Part shown: positions 1 to 13,000 of the stretch, piece after piece
Layout: each line of letters begins with the position of its first letter
Position numbering within the stretch: the first letter of the stretch is position 1
Source of the DNA: Artocarpus heterophyllus
Lineage: Eukaryota > Streptophyta > Magnoliopsida > Rosales > Moraceae
Assembly (NCBI GenBank): GCA_025403435.1
Contig: CM046345.1
Span: 124,001-188,000, forward strand
Reading direction: 5' to 3'
DNA length: 64,000 nt
Program-made: the position numbers and the translations under genes
The notes under the pieces: model-generated
Databases searched by the model: none
Told to the model about the DNA's origin: nothing
What the model saw: the letters and a program-made list of their open reading frames with translations, nothing else

Positions 1-2891
1 AAAGAGCTTCACACGCAATTAGAGGAGCTACTTGACAAAGGTTTCATCAGGCCAAGTCACTCACCATGGGGAGCTCAGTATTATTTGTGAAGAAGAAGGA
101 TGGCACTATGAGACTTTGCATTGACTATAGAGAGCTGAACAAGGTGACAATTAAAAACAAGTACCTGTTGCCTCGAATTGATGATTTGTTTTATCAGCTC
201 AAGGGTGCATCGATGTTCTCAAAGATTGATCTACGATCAGAATATCACCAGTTGAAGATTAAAGAAGGAGATATCCCTAAGACTGCTTTCAGGTCAAGGT
301 ATGGTCACCATGAATTTGTGGTTATGCCTTTCAGTCTGACGAATGCACTTGCTGCCTTTATGGATTTGATGAACAGGGTATTCAAGGATTTCCTAGATAA
401 ATTTGTTGTCATATTTATCGATGATATTCTTGTATATTCTAAGAATCAAGAAGAACATGAGGGGCATTTAAGGATTGTGTTGGAGACTTTAAGAAGACAC
501 CAGCTTTATGTAAAGTTCTCTAAATACAAGTTTTGGATTAATAAAGTGTCAATCTTGGGGCATGTTATTTCAAAGGAAGGGACTATGGTTGACCTAAAGT
601 AGAAGCTGTTCTCAATTGGAAGCAACCGATGAATGCAAGCGAAATAAGGAGCTTCTTGGGTTTAGCAGGTTATTATCGGAGATTCGTAGAAGATTTCTCC
701 AAGATAGCAGCTCCACTCACGAACCTAACTCGCAAAGGAAAGAAGTATGAATGCAACCAACGAACGCAACCAACGAACGCAAGCGAAATAAGGAGCTTCT
801 TGGGTTTAGCAGGTTATTATTGGAGATTCGTAGAAGATTTCTCCAAGATAGCAGCTCCATTCACGAACCTGACTCGCAAAGGAAAGAAGTATGAATGGAC
901 AGATGCATGTGAGAAGAGTTTTCAAGAACTGAAGAAAAGGCTAACGACGGCTCCAGTGTTGGCAATTCCTGAAGGAAATGATGGGTTCGTGATTTATAAT
1001 GATGTATCCAAGATAGGCCTCAGAGCTGTATTAATGCAAAATGAAAGGGTGATTGCTTATGCGTCAAGACAACTAAAGGATTATGAAAAGAACTATCATA
1101 CTCATGACCTCGAGTTAGCAGCAGTCGTTTTTGCGTTGAAGATATGGAGACACTATTTATATGGGGTCTAATGCAAAATCTTCACTGATCATCAAAGTTT
1201 GAAGTACTTCTTCACGCAAAGAGACCTAAACATGAGACAACGAAGATGGCTAGAGTTGGTGAAAGATTATGATTGTGAAATCCTTTATCATCCTGGAAAA
1301 GCTAATCGAGTGGCAGATGCTCTAAGTAGGAAGTCAGTTGCCACGTTGATGTCAATGCAAGCAATGTTTCCACCATTAAGGAAAGAAATTCTAGACTTTG
1401 GTTTGAAACTTGTAGCAAGCCAGCTCTCAACACTCTCTCTTGCTTCGATGATGTATGATGAAATTCGGAGAAAATAAGATGAAGATGTAAGTCTTGTAAG
1501 GATTAAGCAAGAAATGAAAGAAGGAAAATGTCAAGAGTTTCGTATTGCGGATGACGGAACTCTGTACCTCAAGGACCGCTTATATGTTCCCAAGTTGATG
1601 ATTTAAGGGAAAAGATCTTGATGAAAATTCATGACACTCCTTACTTTATTCATCTAGGTGCAACAAAGATGTATAATGATCTAAGGGGTAACTTCTGGTG
1701 GTTTGAAATGAAACGTGATGTTGCAATTTATGTGAAGAAATGTATGATATGTCAACAAGTAAAGGCTGAACACCAGAGACTTGGTGGTGAACTACAGTCT
1801 ATCCAAATACCAGAATGGAAGTGGGAAGATATAGCAATGGATTTCATTACTGGTTTGCCTAGAACTATGAATGGTTATGATACAATTTGAGTAGTTGTGG
1901 ATCGACTGACTAAGACGGCGCATTTCATTCCTATCAAGATCACTTACTCCATAGAACGGTTAGCGGAACTCTATGTTAAGAAGATTGTATGACTTCACGG
2001 GATTCCCAAGTCAATCATCTCAGATCGTGATGGCAGGTTCACATATAAGTTTTGAAAGAGTGTACAGACTGCAATGAGAACCAGGCTACATTTCAGCACA
2101 ACTTTTCATCCTCAGACAGACAGCCAAACGGAGAGGACAAAATTGATTTTAGAGGATATGCTACGGGCTTGTTCTCTCGATTTTAAGACTAGTTGGTGTA
2201 AAATGTTGCCGTTAACAGAGTTTGCTTACAACAACAGCTTTCAGGCGACAATTGGGATGGCACCATATGAAGCGTTGTATGGACGGAAATGCATGTCGCC
2301 TATATGTTGGCACGAAGCTGATGAAAAGAAGTTGATGGAAAGCGTCGATGCTGAAAGAACTGATTTCGTGAATAAAACTTCTGAGATGATAAAGTTGATA
2401 AGAAGAAGAATAGAGACCGCTCAAAGCCGTCAGAAGAGTTATGCTGACAAGAGAAGAAGACCCTTAGAGTTCACCATAGGCGAATATGTATTTTTTAAGT
2501 TTCACCAATGAAAGGAGTTATGAGGTTTGAAAAGAAAAGCAAGCTAAGTCCAAGATTTATCGGTCCTTATGAAGTTGTTAAACGAATAGGCAAGGTGGCT
2601 TATCAGTTGAAATTGCCATCAGAAATGTTCGCAATGCACGATGTATTCCATGTCTCCATGCTCAAGAAGTATGTCCCGGACCCTACGCATGTGATTGAGA
2701 CGCATGTGATCGAGATACGAGAAGACTTAAGTTATGAAGAAAAGCCAGTGAAGATACTCGATCAGAAAACTAAGACCTTGAGGAATAAAGAAATTCCATT
2801 GGTCAAGGTGTTATGGCGAAATCATCAAGTTGAAGAAGCCACATGGGAACGTGAAGATGACAAGAGATCTTTGTATCCGCAATTATTCTAA
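1..2891 (+). pseudogene. Ty3/gypsy chromovirus pol remnant (RT, RNase H, integrase, chromodomain)
   Basis: Decayed polyprotein of an LTR retrotransposon whose 5' part lies beyond the left edge. In order one can read reverse transcriptase (about 1-600, with the FIDDILVYS form of the YxDD catalytic motif near 415-440), RNase H (about 880-1330, TDHQSLKYF and the [14 protein letters not shown] tail), integrase with an H-H-C-C zinc finger (about 1625-1770), DDE-core pieces ([26 protein letters not shown]), and a C-terminal chromodomain-like stretch ending YPQLF at 2891. The frame is broken repeatedly: a shift near 600, and stops near 1169, 1485, 1603, 1888, 1990 and 2055. It is therefore not functional. 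RNase H also contains an in-frame 144-bp duplication. The chromodomain and very long LTR fit the Tekay/Del group of chromoviruses; that clade assignment is inference. Confidence 0.93.
635..896 (+). repeat. 144-bp in-frame tandem duplication inside pol
   Basis: The segment starting at 635 recurs at 779, a period of 144 bp or 48 codons. Both copies encode the start of the RNase H-side region ([12 protein letters not shown]...). They differ by only a few substitutions, for example tcgg versus ttgg after the YY codons, so the duplication is fairly recent relative to the stops around it. At the junction there is a short direct repeat, accaacgaacgc, occurring twice. Confidence 0.9.
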
Positions 2892-3176
2892 GTTTCGAGG
2901 ACGAAAATTTTATAAGGTGGGGAGAATTGTAACACCCACCTATTTTTATGTAACAGATCACGTTAAGTTAGTAACGACGTTAAGAAAATTTTTATAATAA
3001 TTTATGTTATATGATATGATTCATTATTTTTATGTTACTAACTTTTTATTTCAAGTTTTATGATAGGTGACGACCACATGGAATCGTTGTGCTTAAGTGT
3101 TCATGATTATTTTAATGAATGTTTAATTATGATACAATGATGAATTGAATGTTTTAATGTATAGCATTTAAGGACA

Positions 3177-3262
3177 GTTCGGCAGGCCGGACTTTCAAGT
3201 TCGATAGGCCGAAAAGTCTGCCCAAGATCAATAGGCCGAACTTGGTGGAACCAGTAGGCCGA
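3177..3262. repeat. GC-palindrome cluster, LTR 5' part
   Basis: Four spaced copies of a motif close to TTCGGCAGGCCGAA occur in otherwise AT-rich LTR sequence. The arms TTCGG/CCGAA can pair around a short centre. This is the reverse orientation of the cluster at 5439-5618 in the same LTR. Confidence 0.7.
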
Positions 3263-5438
3263 ACACAGCTGACGAGCAGTCAGCAGAAATCTCTCCAAAT
3301 TTATGGCTGAGATAATTACGTTAAATTAGTGATTTATTGTGATTAATTGGCACAATAATGGAATATTTTATTAGTTAAGGAAATAATAAGGTTTGACTTC
3401 GCATTGATTTGTGTCATTTTAAATGGTTTCTTATTTTAAGAGGGCAAAACATGGTAAGTGATGAGTGATTGTTTGACTTCCCTCTTTTCTTTCCTTCCTC
3501 CACGCCAATGAGTCAGAAAATTCTGACTTAATGGAAGGTATTGAATGTTCATCGGTTATGCTCGTTACGTTAAAAAAATTTTAACGTTCTTTTTTCTCAG
3601 TTTTTCTCTTATCTTCTCACTCTTCTCTCTCTCAGTTCTGAGACGTTTTCTAATTTCTTTCTTTTTCTTCTCTCCTCCACGAATTCCATCCTCTTTCCTC
3701 TCAAAATAAAAAAATTCTCTACAAGAATATTGAAAGAAAAAGTTATATTTTGTTGGTTGAATTTGAGGATTTTAAGAAGAAATTTTTAAGGTAAAGACTC
3801 GTTTCTTTGTGTTTTTGAAAAGCATTTCTTCTCCTCAATTTGCCTGCAATATCTTTCTCTAGGTATTGTATTTTGTCCTGAGTTTTTTTTAATATGATGT
3901 TCATGTATGTATTATGTGATGTTTCTCCAAGTTTCATGTCATTTTGGTGTTTCTATGAAAAATATGAATTTTCTATCCTCTACCCCTCACAGTAAAATAT
4001 TGTTGTTTAACTTTGATGCATGAAAAATGTAATGTTTATTCAAGGGGTATATGAATGATGTTTTTCATGAAAGTTGTCAAGAATGTGCATGTATAATTTA
4101 TGATGAGTGTATTTTATGTTATGAAATTTTATGAGATTACGTCAAGAAAACTGTTTTAACAATGTTATTTTTGGATTTTTGTTTTATAAAATGTTATATA
4201 TGTTTAAATGATTTTATTAATGAGGAAATAATTTTATGATATTGAAATACATGATAATAAGATGTTGTGTGAATTTTAAAAATTTAAAATATATGTATCT
4301 TAAAATTATTAGAAAATATTTTCAAAAGATTATTCATCTACATTATTATTAATGTTGGCTGATTTCATGTTTAGAAATGTATGGTTTGTTTTTACATGCT
4401 TAAGGTAATTTTTATAATTTAAGAAAAAATCATGATAACATGTTTATGTGATGATAATTTTATGTTCTCACAATGATGGTTATGGATTATGGTTGTAATA
4501 TGAGATGAATGTATATATGAATGGATGTTTTATGATAAGTATTAATTTTATTGTATTTTTAAATAGATAAATGGCATGAACACTCAAAGAAACGAGCACT
4601 TCGAGACTGCGGCGTCATCACCAAATCGTATTAAGGTTAAGTAAGCTAGCTGTTAAGGTAAGTACATTCTCACCTGCAACATGACACATTTTACAAGGTT
4701 TGATGATATGTTCGCAATGATATTATGACAATTTTACAGTTGTTTTTCTTTAAAGGATTTCTTATGAAAGATTTTCATGATTTAAAGTTATGCATGTATG
4801 ATGATGACATGTTTCAAAGCATGAAGAATGTATATATATGTATCACCTAATAAGTGTTGCACACCAATGTTATGAAATAATATGTTATGATGTCATGTTT
4901 GATTTGAGATTAGCTACCATTCTCCTCTCATGATGGCGCGCCTACAATGATGATTATGGTGCAACACTTAGGCCCTTAAGATAAAATAGAATAAGTTTTA
5001 ATATGGTCGATGTAATGAAAGATATGTTTCTATGAAATTGTGCTTAAGGCACTTCTATGATATGATGATGATGATTATGATGCAGTATATGAAATGTTTT
5101 AAATTGTGAGAATTATATGTACTTACTAAGCATTAGCTTAATCAAGTTTTATGTCATGTTGCAGATAAGGGTAAGAAAATCTTGTAATAGGCGGAGGACA
5201 TGGGAAGGTGTGTGAACACAAAGCACGATGAATTGTAACTGGAAGAACGCCAAGAAGAATGATATTATGTTTTAAATCAAGTTTTATAATTTGAACATTA
5301 TTTTTATGTTATGTTTTAAGAATACTTGAACTAAGGTTTTATATTTTATTTTATCATTTTAAAGAATTTTGATCTTCCGCATTTTTTTTATGAAAAGTTA
5401 AATCTGTTTTACAAATTAAGTTTTCTCAAGAATTTTGG

Positions 5439-5618
5439 CTCGGTCGGCCTGCCGATGTTTGAAAGTTCGGCCTGCCGATCACGTTTTCGGCCTGCCGGAC
5501 AATAATGAGTTTTTAAGCCAGATTTACAAAGTCTCTGTCGGCCTGCCAATTGAGGAATTCTGGCCTGCCGATCATGTTCAGCCTGTCGAAGTCCCAAGTT
5601 TGGCCTGCCGAACTGTGG
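5439..5618. repeat. GC-palindrome cluster, LTR 3' part
   Basis: About seven copies of TTCGGCCTGCCGA-like palindromes, spaced roughly 20-35 bp apart, stand out from the AT-rich surroundings. Because many spacings are multiples of three and the motif lacks stop codons, open frames rich in R, P, A, D and Q appear on both strands here; these are not genes. Confidence 0.75.
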
Positions 5619-5932
5619 AAACATGTAACTATTAAATGATGTGATGTTTTTTATAAGTTATGATTTTACAACTTGGTATATCTATTTTATTAAAATAATT
5701 TATAATTAATTTAAATTATAATTGAATAAATTATGATATGGAATAAGTTAAGCAATGTTATGTTATTATAAAAAAAAATAATGCATGAATGGATCCTGGT
5801 TAAGTATGTTAAATTACGTTTACAATTAAAAGTATCGTATAAGTTTTGTAATTATGTTTATGTTTAAAGTTTAAACAAGTATGAATGTATGAATGTAATG
5901 ATATCTGTGACGTCCGTAAGGAGGGCGCTACA

Positions 5933-7085
5933 TTTTTTACCATAAAATTTCTATCCGACAGTTAAAATTAAATGATTTCATCAATGCTAAAATAAGCACA
6001 AATGTATATGATTATCAAAAATTAAACATTTCAAAAAAAATCTTAGAAAAAAAACAAAAACAAAACAAGACCAAAAAATTAAAAAAAAAATTACTTGAAA
6101 AAAATCCACAGATTTCTCCTCCACCTTCGATGACCCCTCGACGACCCAAGCCTGAGTTCATCCTCAATTGCTATGGTTGTCGCTCTTTCTCGCTTAGGTT
6201 GCTCATCGCTTGTCGCCTGGGTTTGAGGTCAGAAGAAGCCCGACGATGGTAGTTTGAGGGATCGCGAAGTCACCTGGGTCGCAACAATCGACAATGGCTC
6301 CCACTATTGATTGGCTCCAATGTAGCATCGCCGCCCCCTTAGGTTAACCTTTTGTCGAGGTCGAAACGTTTTCCCTCCCATGACTCCGTCGAAAAAAAAT
6401 TGGTGAATTTTATTATCACTTTCATCAACAGTCTCGAGATACTCCCTCCCCTTCACACCCATGGCGGCTTCGAGACACTCCTCGCGACGGCATCGTGAAT
6501 CTCTTCCCCATCCGCCACCCCTCTGTCGGAGCCATTGACGAACCCCAACCCCCCACCCACCCCCTCCGTCTATGGCTGCTGCTTCTTTTTGTTTTTTACT
6601 TTTTTTTTAAGATTTTCTCTTTTTTTTTTTAATTTGTTAAAATAAAAGAGTGATTGGGTGAAAAGTGTGTTTATTTTTGTTTATGTGAGGCTTAGTTTTT
6701 GTAGTTTCAATTAAAATTGTTAATAGTTTTTTTTTTTTTTCATAAAATTTTTAATTAAAACGTAGTTTGAACTACAAAATGTCTACCAAAAGGCCTTTTA
6801 GTTTTGAACCAATTTTTTTTTTGTAAGAATTTTTTGTTTTAATACATGGGCTGGATTGTATGACCGCTAAGTGATGACTTTGCCAATAATCATACTGACA
6901 AATTTCCAAACTTATTCAACGGCTAACGCATCAATTGTCCCTTTGTCAAACTGGTTACTTCTGATAAGCTCTACAAGACGGTACATGGATGGTTACAGTA
7001 ACATGGAGAAAGAAGTGCTAGGATTGAAGAGACATATTATGTTGTAGTCCCAAAAAAGACCAAAACTAGTTTATCACTCATTGGC
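5933..7085. other. Intergenic, no gene recognised
   Basis: Between the LTR end and the stop codon of the cyclase gene. Positions 6110-6560 form a block richer in GC and CpG, flanked by A and T homopolymer runs (6020-6100 and 6590-6750). It contains only short broken frames. It may be a fragment of an unidentified transposable element, but no terminal repeats were found by eye. The part next to 7086 should hold the 3' UTR of the cyclase gene. Confidence 0.5.
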
Positions 7086-10000
7086 CTAGGCCTGGGCCTG
7101 CAACACCCGGCAACGGTATTCTCCCAAAGCCCAAATTGGGAATATGTTTCTGTAAGCTGCGTAAGTGATCATACAATTCTTATTGAACACACCCATAATT
7201 TCCTGCCATTTTAAAAATAAAAAGAAAAAAAAAATCAAACATCCATCAATTTTTTAAGCTATAATAATATATAACTTTTCTTTTTCCTGCAATAATCAAA
7301 CATCTAAAGTTCATTTTATGAGTGAATTACCTGTTGAGGATAGTCTCCATTCTCCATTTGGGAATTTATCAAACACCTAGCTGCTCGGTGCAATGGCGTC
7401 GGATCTCTCTTGGCCTGCAAACACGTGAACGGTGACACTCTTATTCACCCCGTTTACTGGTACAGGACTATCCGTACCAACATCAGTTGGATTGGAAACA
7501 ATGAATACAACGATAGATTGAGAAGAAAAACGAAACAAAACTTCTTTTAAAAAGCTTTAGCATGCCTCTCCCGGAATATCCATAAAACTCGACGACATTG
7601 ATCAAAGTAGTTTCGAAGTTGCCGCGACACAACCACAAGACATGCATCTAACATGTTACGTCAATATTGAAAACGCACAATTTATTGGAATTTTATGTGT
7701 ACCTGCTCAGCATCAACAAGAGCCAACAAAGCCCATCCGGTATTGACCACATGTGATCTATTGCCTTCAAGATTAGAGTAGACCTGCACGGAGAAAGACC
7801 TAGTATCTGTTACAAACTGTACTTTGACAAAGGGATCGCTGATTTCACTTAATCTTTCAAGAACAGATAATCAAATTTCGATATCATAAGGAAATAATGA
7901 CCACAAAAATAATCACTTTGGCACACTTTCTAGTCAGAAAAAAAAGTGCAGGAAAAAAAAATCAAAATATTGATAAAAACTTTTTTTGCAGCTATTTACG
8001 CATTCAAATTATATAAAAAAAAAAAAAAAAATCAAACGTGAAATTAACAAGGTTAACCTTGTTTTGGCATGACAGGTAGCTCTCTCCCCAGCCACCAGAG
8101 GGAAGCTGTTTCGATAGCAGAAAGTTGCAAGCTTTACGGATGCTAGCGGAATTTTCGTAGTTCTTTCCAGCAGCCACCAGTCCTTTAATACCAAACCATG
8201 TACCATAAGTGAAACAAACACCCCAAGAACCATACCTGTTCAGCATATAAAACTGTGAAAAGAAAGAAGGCAAAATAGACCAGAACCTTTTCACTGAGAA
8301 AAGCATGCATGTTATGTGGCTGGCCAAGCAGTCAGCTGATATAGTGGGAGAAGAAAAGAGAAAGGAATAAAATATTGGACAGAAATAATGGACACATAAA
8401 TGCAGGACAAACCATGAACCGTCTGATCCCTGGATCTTCTCGACAAATGCAGTGGCTTTCTTGATACATTGTTCTATTTCTTCTTTCCTATGCTCGGGAT
8501 ATAATTTCCTAAATGATGTCAGAGCTTGAATAGAAGCCGAGGTACATTCAACATAACTAGAAAAAAAAGGGGGAAAAAACCAGGGTTAGTAAAAATGGTA
8601 AACTTAAACCTGAAATTGAAATAGCTAAAGGTTTTGGCATCTCACGGATAATCAATGACAATGTCACCAAAGGTTTCAGCAGGGTTGATCAGCTGGAAAT
8701 AAGAAAGAAAAAACAAAACACAATTATGCTTACATGATCTCAGTACCGATCAACTTAGATCATAAAATTAGATTATACACTTGAATGCAGCAACACTGCA
8801 GCAAGTGTCGTCTTAGTTTAACTGCTCCCACAATATGTCTTCACCTTTCAGAATTTAGTGAAAAACCTACATTCTTACTATTGACAACTCACAAAAACTT
8901 CAAACTTGCAATAAACAAATTCCCACGATTATCCAAAGAAATTACTTTTTGTCTGTAAGTCAACTTTTCAGTATAATGATTGAATTTTCAATATTGTGAC
9001 AGCATCTATCACACAATATGGCAAAGGGGATTGAAAGGTGTCTTCTTGTTTACATGGTTGTGGAGACATGCTGTCAAAAGGTAGACGAGCCTTACATAAA
9101 GCATGACGATATCAAAATGAATTCTTGATCATATTCAATACATGATCCGATCTAAATGACAAGTTACATGAGGCCTACATGTCAATGGAAACATGACAAA
9201 ACCATTGGACACTTAACAACAATGGGAAAATACTTGGAAGGAGATTACCTCCAACCACTGGTAGGATCTTGTGAGCTCATACGTCGCAAAACCACCATCT
9301 CCATTCTGCAACGTTATTTTTCAAAAGTAAGAACAAAAATAAGGGTAAAAAAAGAATAGAAAAGAGAGAGCCTACAAGAAGCTTCTTTTCATTACATAGT
9401 AACTCTAATGATAGAAACCAATCAAGAGACCACGGCAGAGGATTGGCATTTTTTGACTACTTACAGATACAGGATTTCAATGGACGAAATGTCTTTAACT
9501 CATCTATGCACTCATGATGAGTCAAAGATATTTCATCTATTGAAATCTACTTGCACTCCCAGACTCCAGTTTGCAAAGTCATTGCAGTTAGAATCAATTA
9601 GGAGGAGATATAAAATCTAACAAAGTTACCATTATTAGAGGTCTAAAAATTGTATATGTATTGGAAGTATCTTGATAGAACCCACCTGTAATGAGAGAAT
9701 GACATTGACAGCGTCATACAACTGCTTTGACTCTATTGGTTCACCAACAATATCTGATGGAAGTTTTGATAATAGGAGAACAGCCTGAGTAGATCAATAA
9801 TGTAAATTACAAACCATTAAATGAATAACTGGATTACATTGAATAGCCAAATACATTACTTTTAATCCTTCTGATGTACAATCCGATATGGGCCACCCAT
9901 GATCAGCCGTGGAGAAAGGCCAAGCACCCTTGGAAATGTGACGATACCAAAAGTCAAGATCGCCCGGGCAATCTTCTAAAACCTATACAAAGGAAAGAAA

Positions 10001-13000
10001 ACTTTTGAATAAAAAACTATTGAGCTAGGGAAAGGCAGGAGAAGCATCAACTTAAACGACAAAGAGTTTAACCCCAAAAAAAAAAAACAGAGAGAGAGAG
10101 AGAGAGCGAGAGAATAGATAAAGAGAAGCAGTTGTTAAATTGACACCACGGAGAAATATACCTGTGAGTTCTTGATAAAAGTGTGTGCCTTTCTTAGAGT
10201 TGTACCATACTCTCTAATTAGGTTGGTTGAAATAATTGCTTGAACAGCAAAAGCAGCGTCCCATAACTGACTTCCATTATAACCCTGCAATAAAGTTATT
10301 ATACCTTGACTGGTTAACAAAAATGATAGTCATAATATTACTTTGCTGAATGCATTTTAAGGACCAATTAAATTCAACATCGTCTCACAGTAAGCCCATA
10401 AAGTGAATATCTGGACATAGAAATGAAATAGCAACAAAATTTTCAAAAATTTGTTCAATTTCAAAGAAGTTGCGACTGTGATCTATGCACTCCAGCAGAA
10501 AAGAAATACCAGCATGTTAGGACTTATTGAACTACCAGTAACAAACTTTTCCGACAAACTTCTTTTTCTCTCACACACAACTAAAAGCTATTTAAGATCA
10601 AAGGACGCGTGGATGCATTCACCAATTGAAAAGGGAAAAGTGTTACTAACTAAAAAAAAAAGTAGTTTCAGGAAATATGAAACTATTTGAACCTGCATTT
10701 TCATGCCGTCTTCAGCAATCCATAGATAATCATAAATTCTTGGAATATGCAATTTGAAAGCCTCTGAATTAGGATCTTCGACCCAACAGCAAAGCATATT
10801 TAACACCTGTAAGTCACAGTCAGAATTTCAAACTCTAATTCCACACAGATATATTTGCGAAGCTTTATGTTGGATTCAAGTATTGTTTCTTCCGACGGCA
10901 GTTAAGTTACTTTATTAAACTCACACCCCCTAGCCAAAACACAAAGACAAAATGAATGAAACAAAGAAAATATGAAAATATAAAAAAGCAAAAGAACACC
11001 ACCACCAACACCACTATTCCTTAACAGACGTAAGGTTTAATCCAATAAAGAATACTATTAAGACACATCCAATACCTTGTTAACAGGTCCAATGCATGCA
11101 TAACGAGTATTCTCATCTTCATAGTGTACATGCTCCATTGCTGTACGGAGGGCCTTTTCTCTCAACTTTTTCCCTGGCCAATGCATTAAAATTGGTTCAA
11201 CACCCTTATGAAGAGATGCCCAAAGGATATCTTGAATGAGGGGATGAGGGTAGTACAAATCTTCCTGCAAAAGCAAAGAAGTTTCTTTTTTTGGTCAATA
11301 ATTTGGTTCATTTTTGTAGTTTGCAGCTTCCATTTATTTTTCCTGTCGCTAGAACCTTATAAACAATCACTTTATTCATGAACCCATTTCAAGTATTATT
11401 GCTATGCTTGCAAGCAAATACCATCTCTTTATGGTTTAAGACCACAATCAAGGTACTATGAAACAAGACTTCCAAATAAATACTATGCTTCGGTTGCCAT
11501 GCACAAAAATATAAATAAGAGCATAATTCTTTCATTAATAGAAATAAGATCAAAATTGAATGGGAAGCAAATATCTATTTGCCCAACCTTTGCACATAAA
11601 TTTCGTGCTTCGTCCCAATTTATTTCATGATAGGGAACAGTAAAAAGCTCCTTCCTCAAAGACAAAACTGTTGGTGTGATAGGACCCACAAACCTCTTCC
11701 CGTACAAGTAAGACATTGGCAAGTATACCATCCTGCAGTGACACCACATTCTTCCTGCACAACCCAAAACAAAATTAGTTTTTCTTTCTGGCAGAGCAAT
11801 GAAGTTGAGATATAAAATTAATTTACAAACAGGAAAAAAGGAAATATTGACACTCAATATTCTAACTGAATAAATGCCAAACTGAACAACAAGCATACTC
11901 GATGAGACAAACAGTCTTTATCTCCTCCTTGGAGGCACAAGGTACATTAGACTGTGCAGAAATAGTGGATAAACGGCTAATGAAATTGGAACCAAGAAGA
12001 ATTCATACAGACAAATTATTGACATATTCACTCAACATTGACATTAATAGAATTTTCAGTTATGGACCTTAAAATGCAAGCTATATCACATATTTAATTT
12101 TTATAGTCATCTCCATCAGTACGTCCATGATTTTGAATCATTTTTCATGCAACTAAATCAGAAACTTTTAGAAAATCAACAAATATATTGTCAATGTCAT
12201 TAGTACGAGAAGTTGAAGAAGCCATGAAAGAGACAAGTTAGACCTCTGTCATAGGAAGAGGGAAAAAATAACCTGGATGAACAGGGAGGATGTAAGGAAG
12301 AAGCCATATCTCTGGAGGCAGGGGATTATTGCCAGACCATTCAAACACACCAAGTACCTATTATCATAAGCACTGCAAATTAAATGATAAAGCCGGAGCA
12401 TACTCAGGATATTAAAACACAGTTCACACTAGACAGCAAGCTAAATATTAGAGCCAACAAAGTAAAGATTGAGTTCTCAACTGATAACCACATTTTCCCC
12501 CACGACGTAATGGCAGTAGCACCACCATGGTCCAGAATCCAACCACGCCCTCTCTCCATCGCCCCTTGTCCATCATTAGCTTCTTCACCAAGCAATCTTA
12601 GTGTAACATAGCTCAGAACTGAACCAAACATGGTGCTTGGTCCTTCAATGTGCAAGCCCCAACCACCATCTTTGTTCTGCAATTATACAATGTATGAACC
12701 AGATTTCATGCCTCCAAACAATTCAGTCTAGAAGGAGAAAAAGAGTAAAAATCATAAAGAAAAACAGGAAAATAATATTAACAATGATATGGTGGTAAAT
12801 GGGCATGAGAAGCTGCAAAGCTGACGCCGTAGAAATTTATCCTTGCCTGGTGATTGTAAAGGTAACGACATATCTCCTTTTTATGCTCTTCTGATAATAC
12901 TGCATTCAGTGCCCCAGTGATAGACAGCGTAATTACCTGATTCATTAAAACAGTCAAAAAAACAATGGCAGGAATTTAAAGAGAAAGAGATCAAAACTAA

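Larger units (their letters stand above)
2928..5932 (+). repeat. 3' LTR (about 3.0 kb) of the Ty3/gypsy remnant
   Basis: It begins TGTAACACCC directly after a purine-rich polypurine tract (AAGGTGGGGAGAAT, 2914-2927) and ends GGGCGCTACA, so the termini form an imperfect inverted repeat in TG...CA form. The polypurine tract immediately after the end of pol fixes this as the 3' LTR of the + strand element. The interior is AT-rich without a long reading frame. It contains two clusters of GC-rich palindromes (listed separately). The partner 5' LTR lies outside the window, so LTR divergence cannot be judged. Confidence 0.85.
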
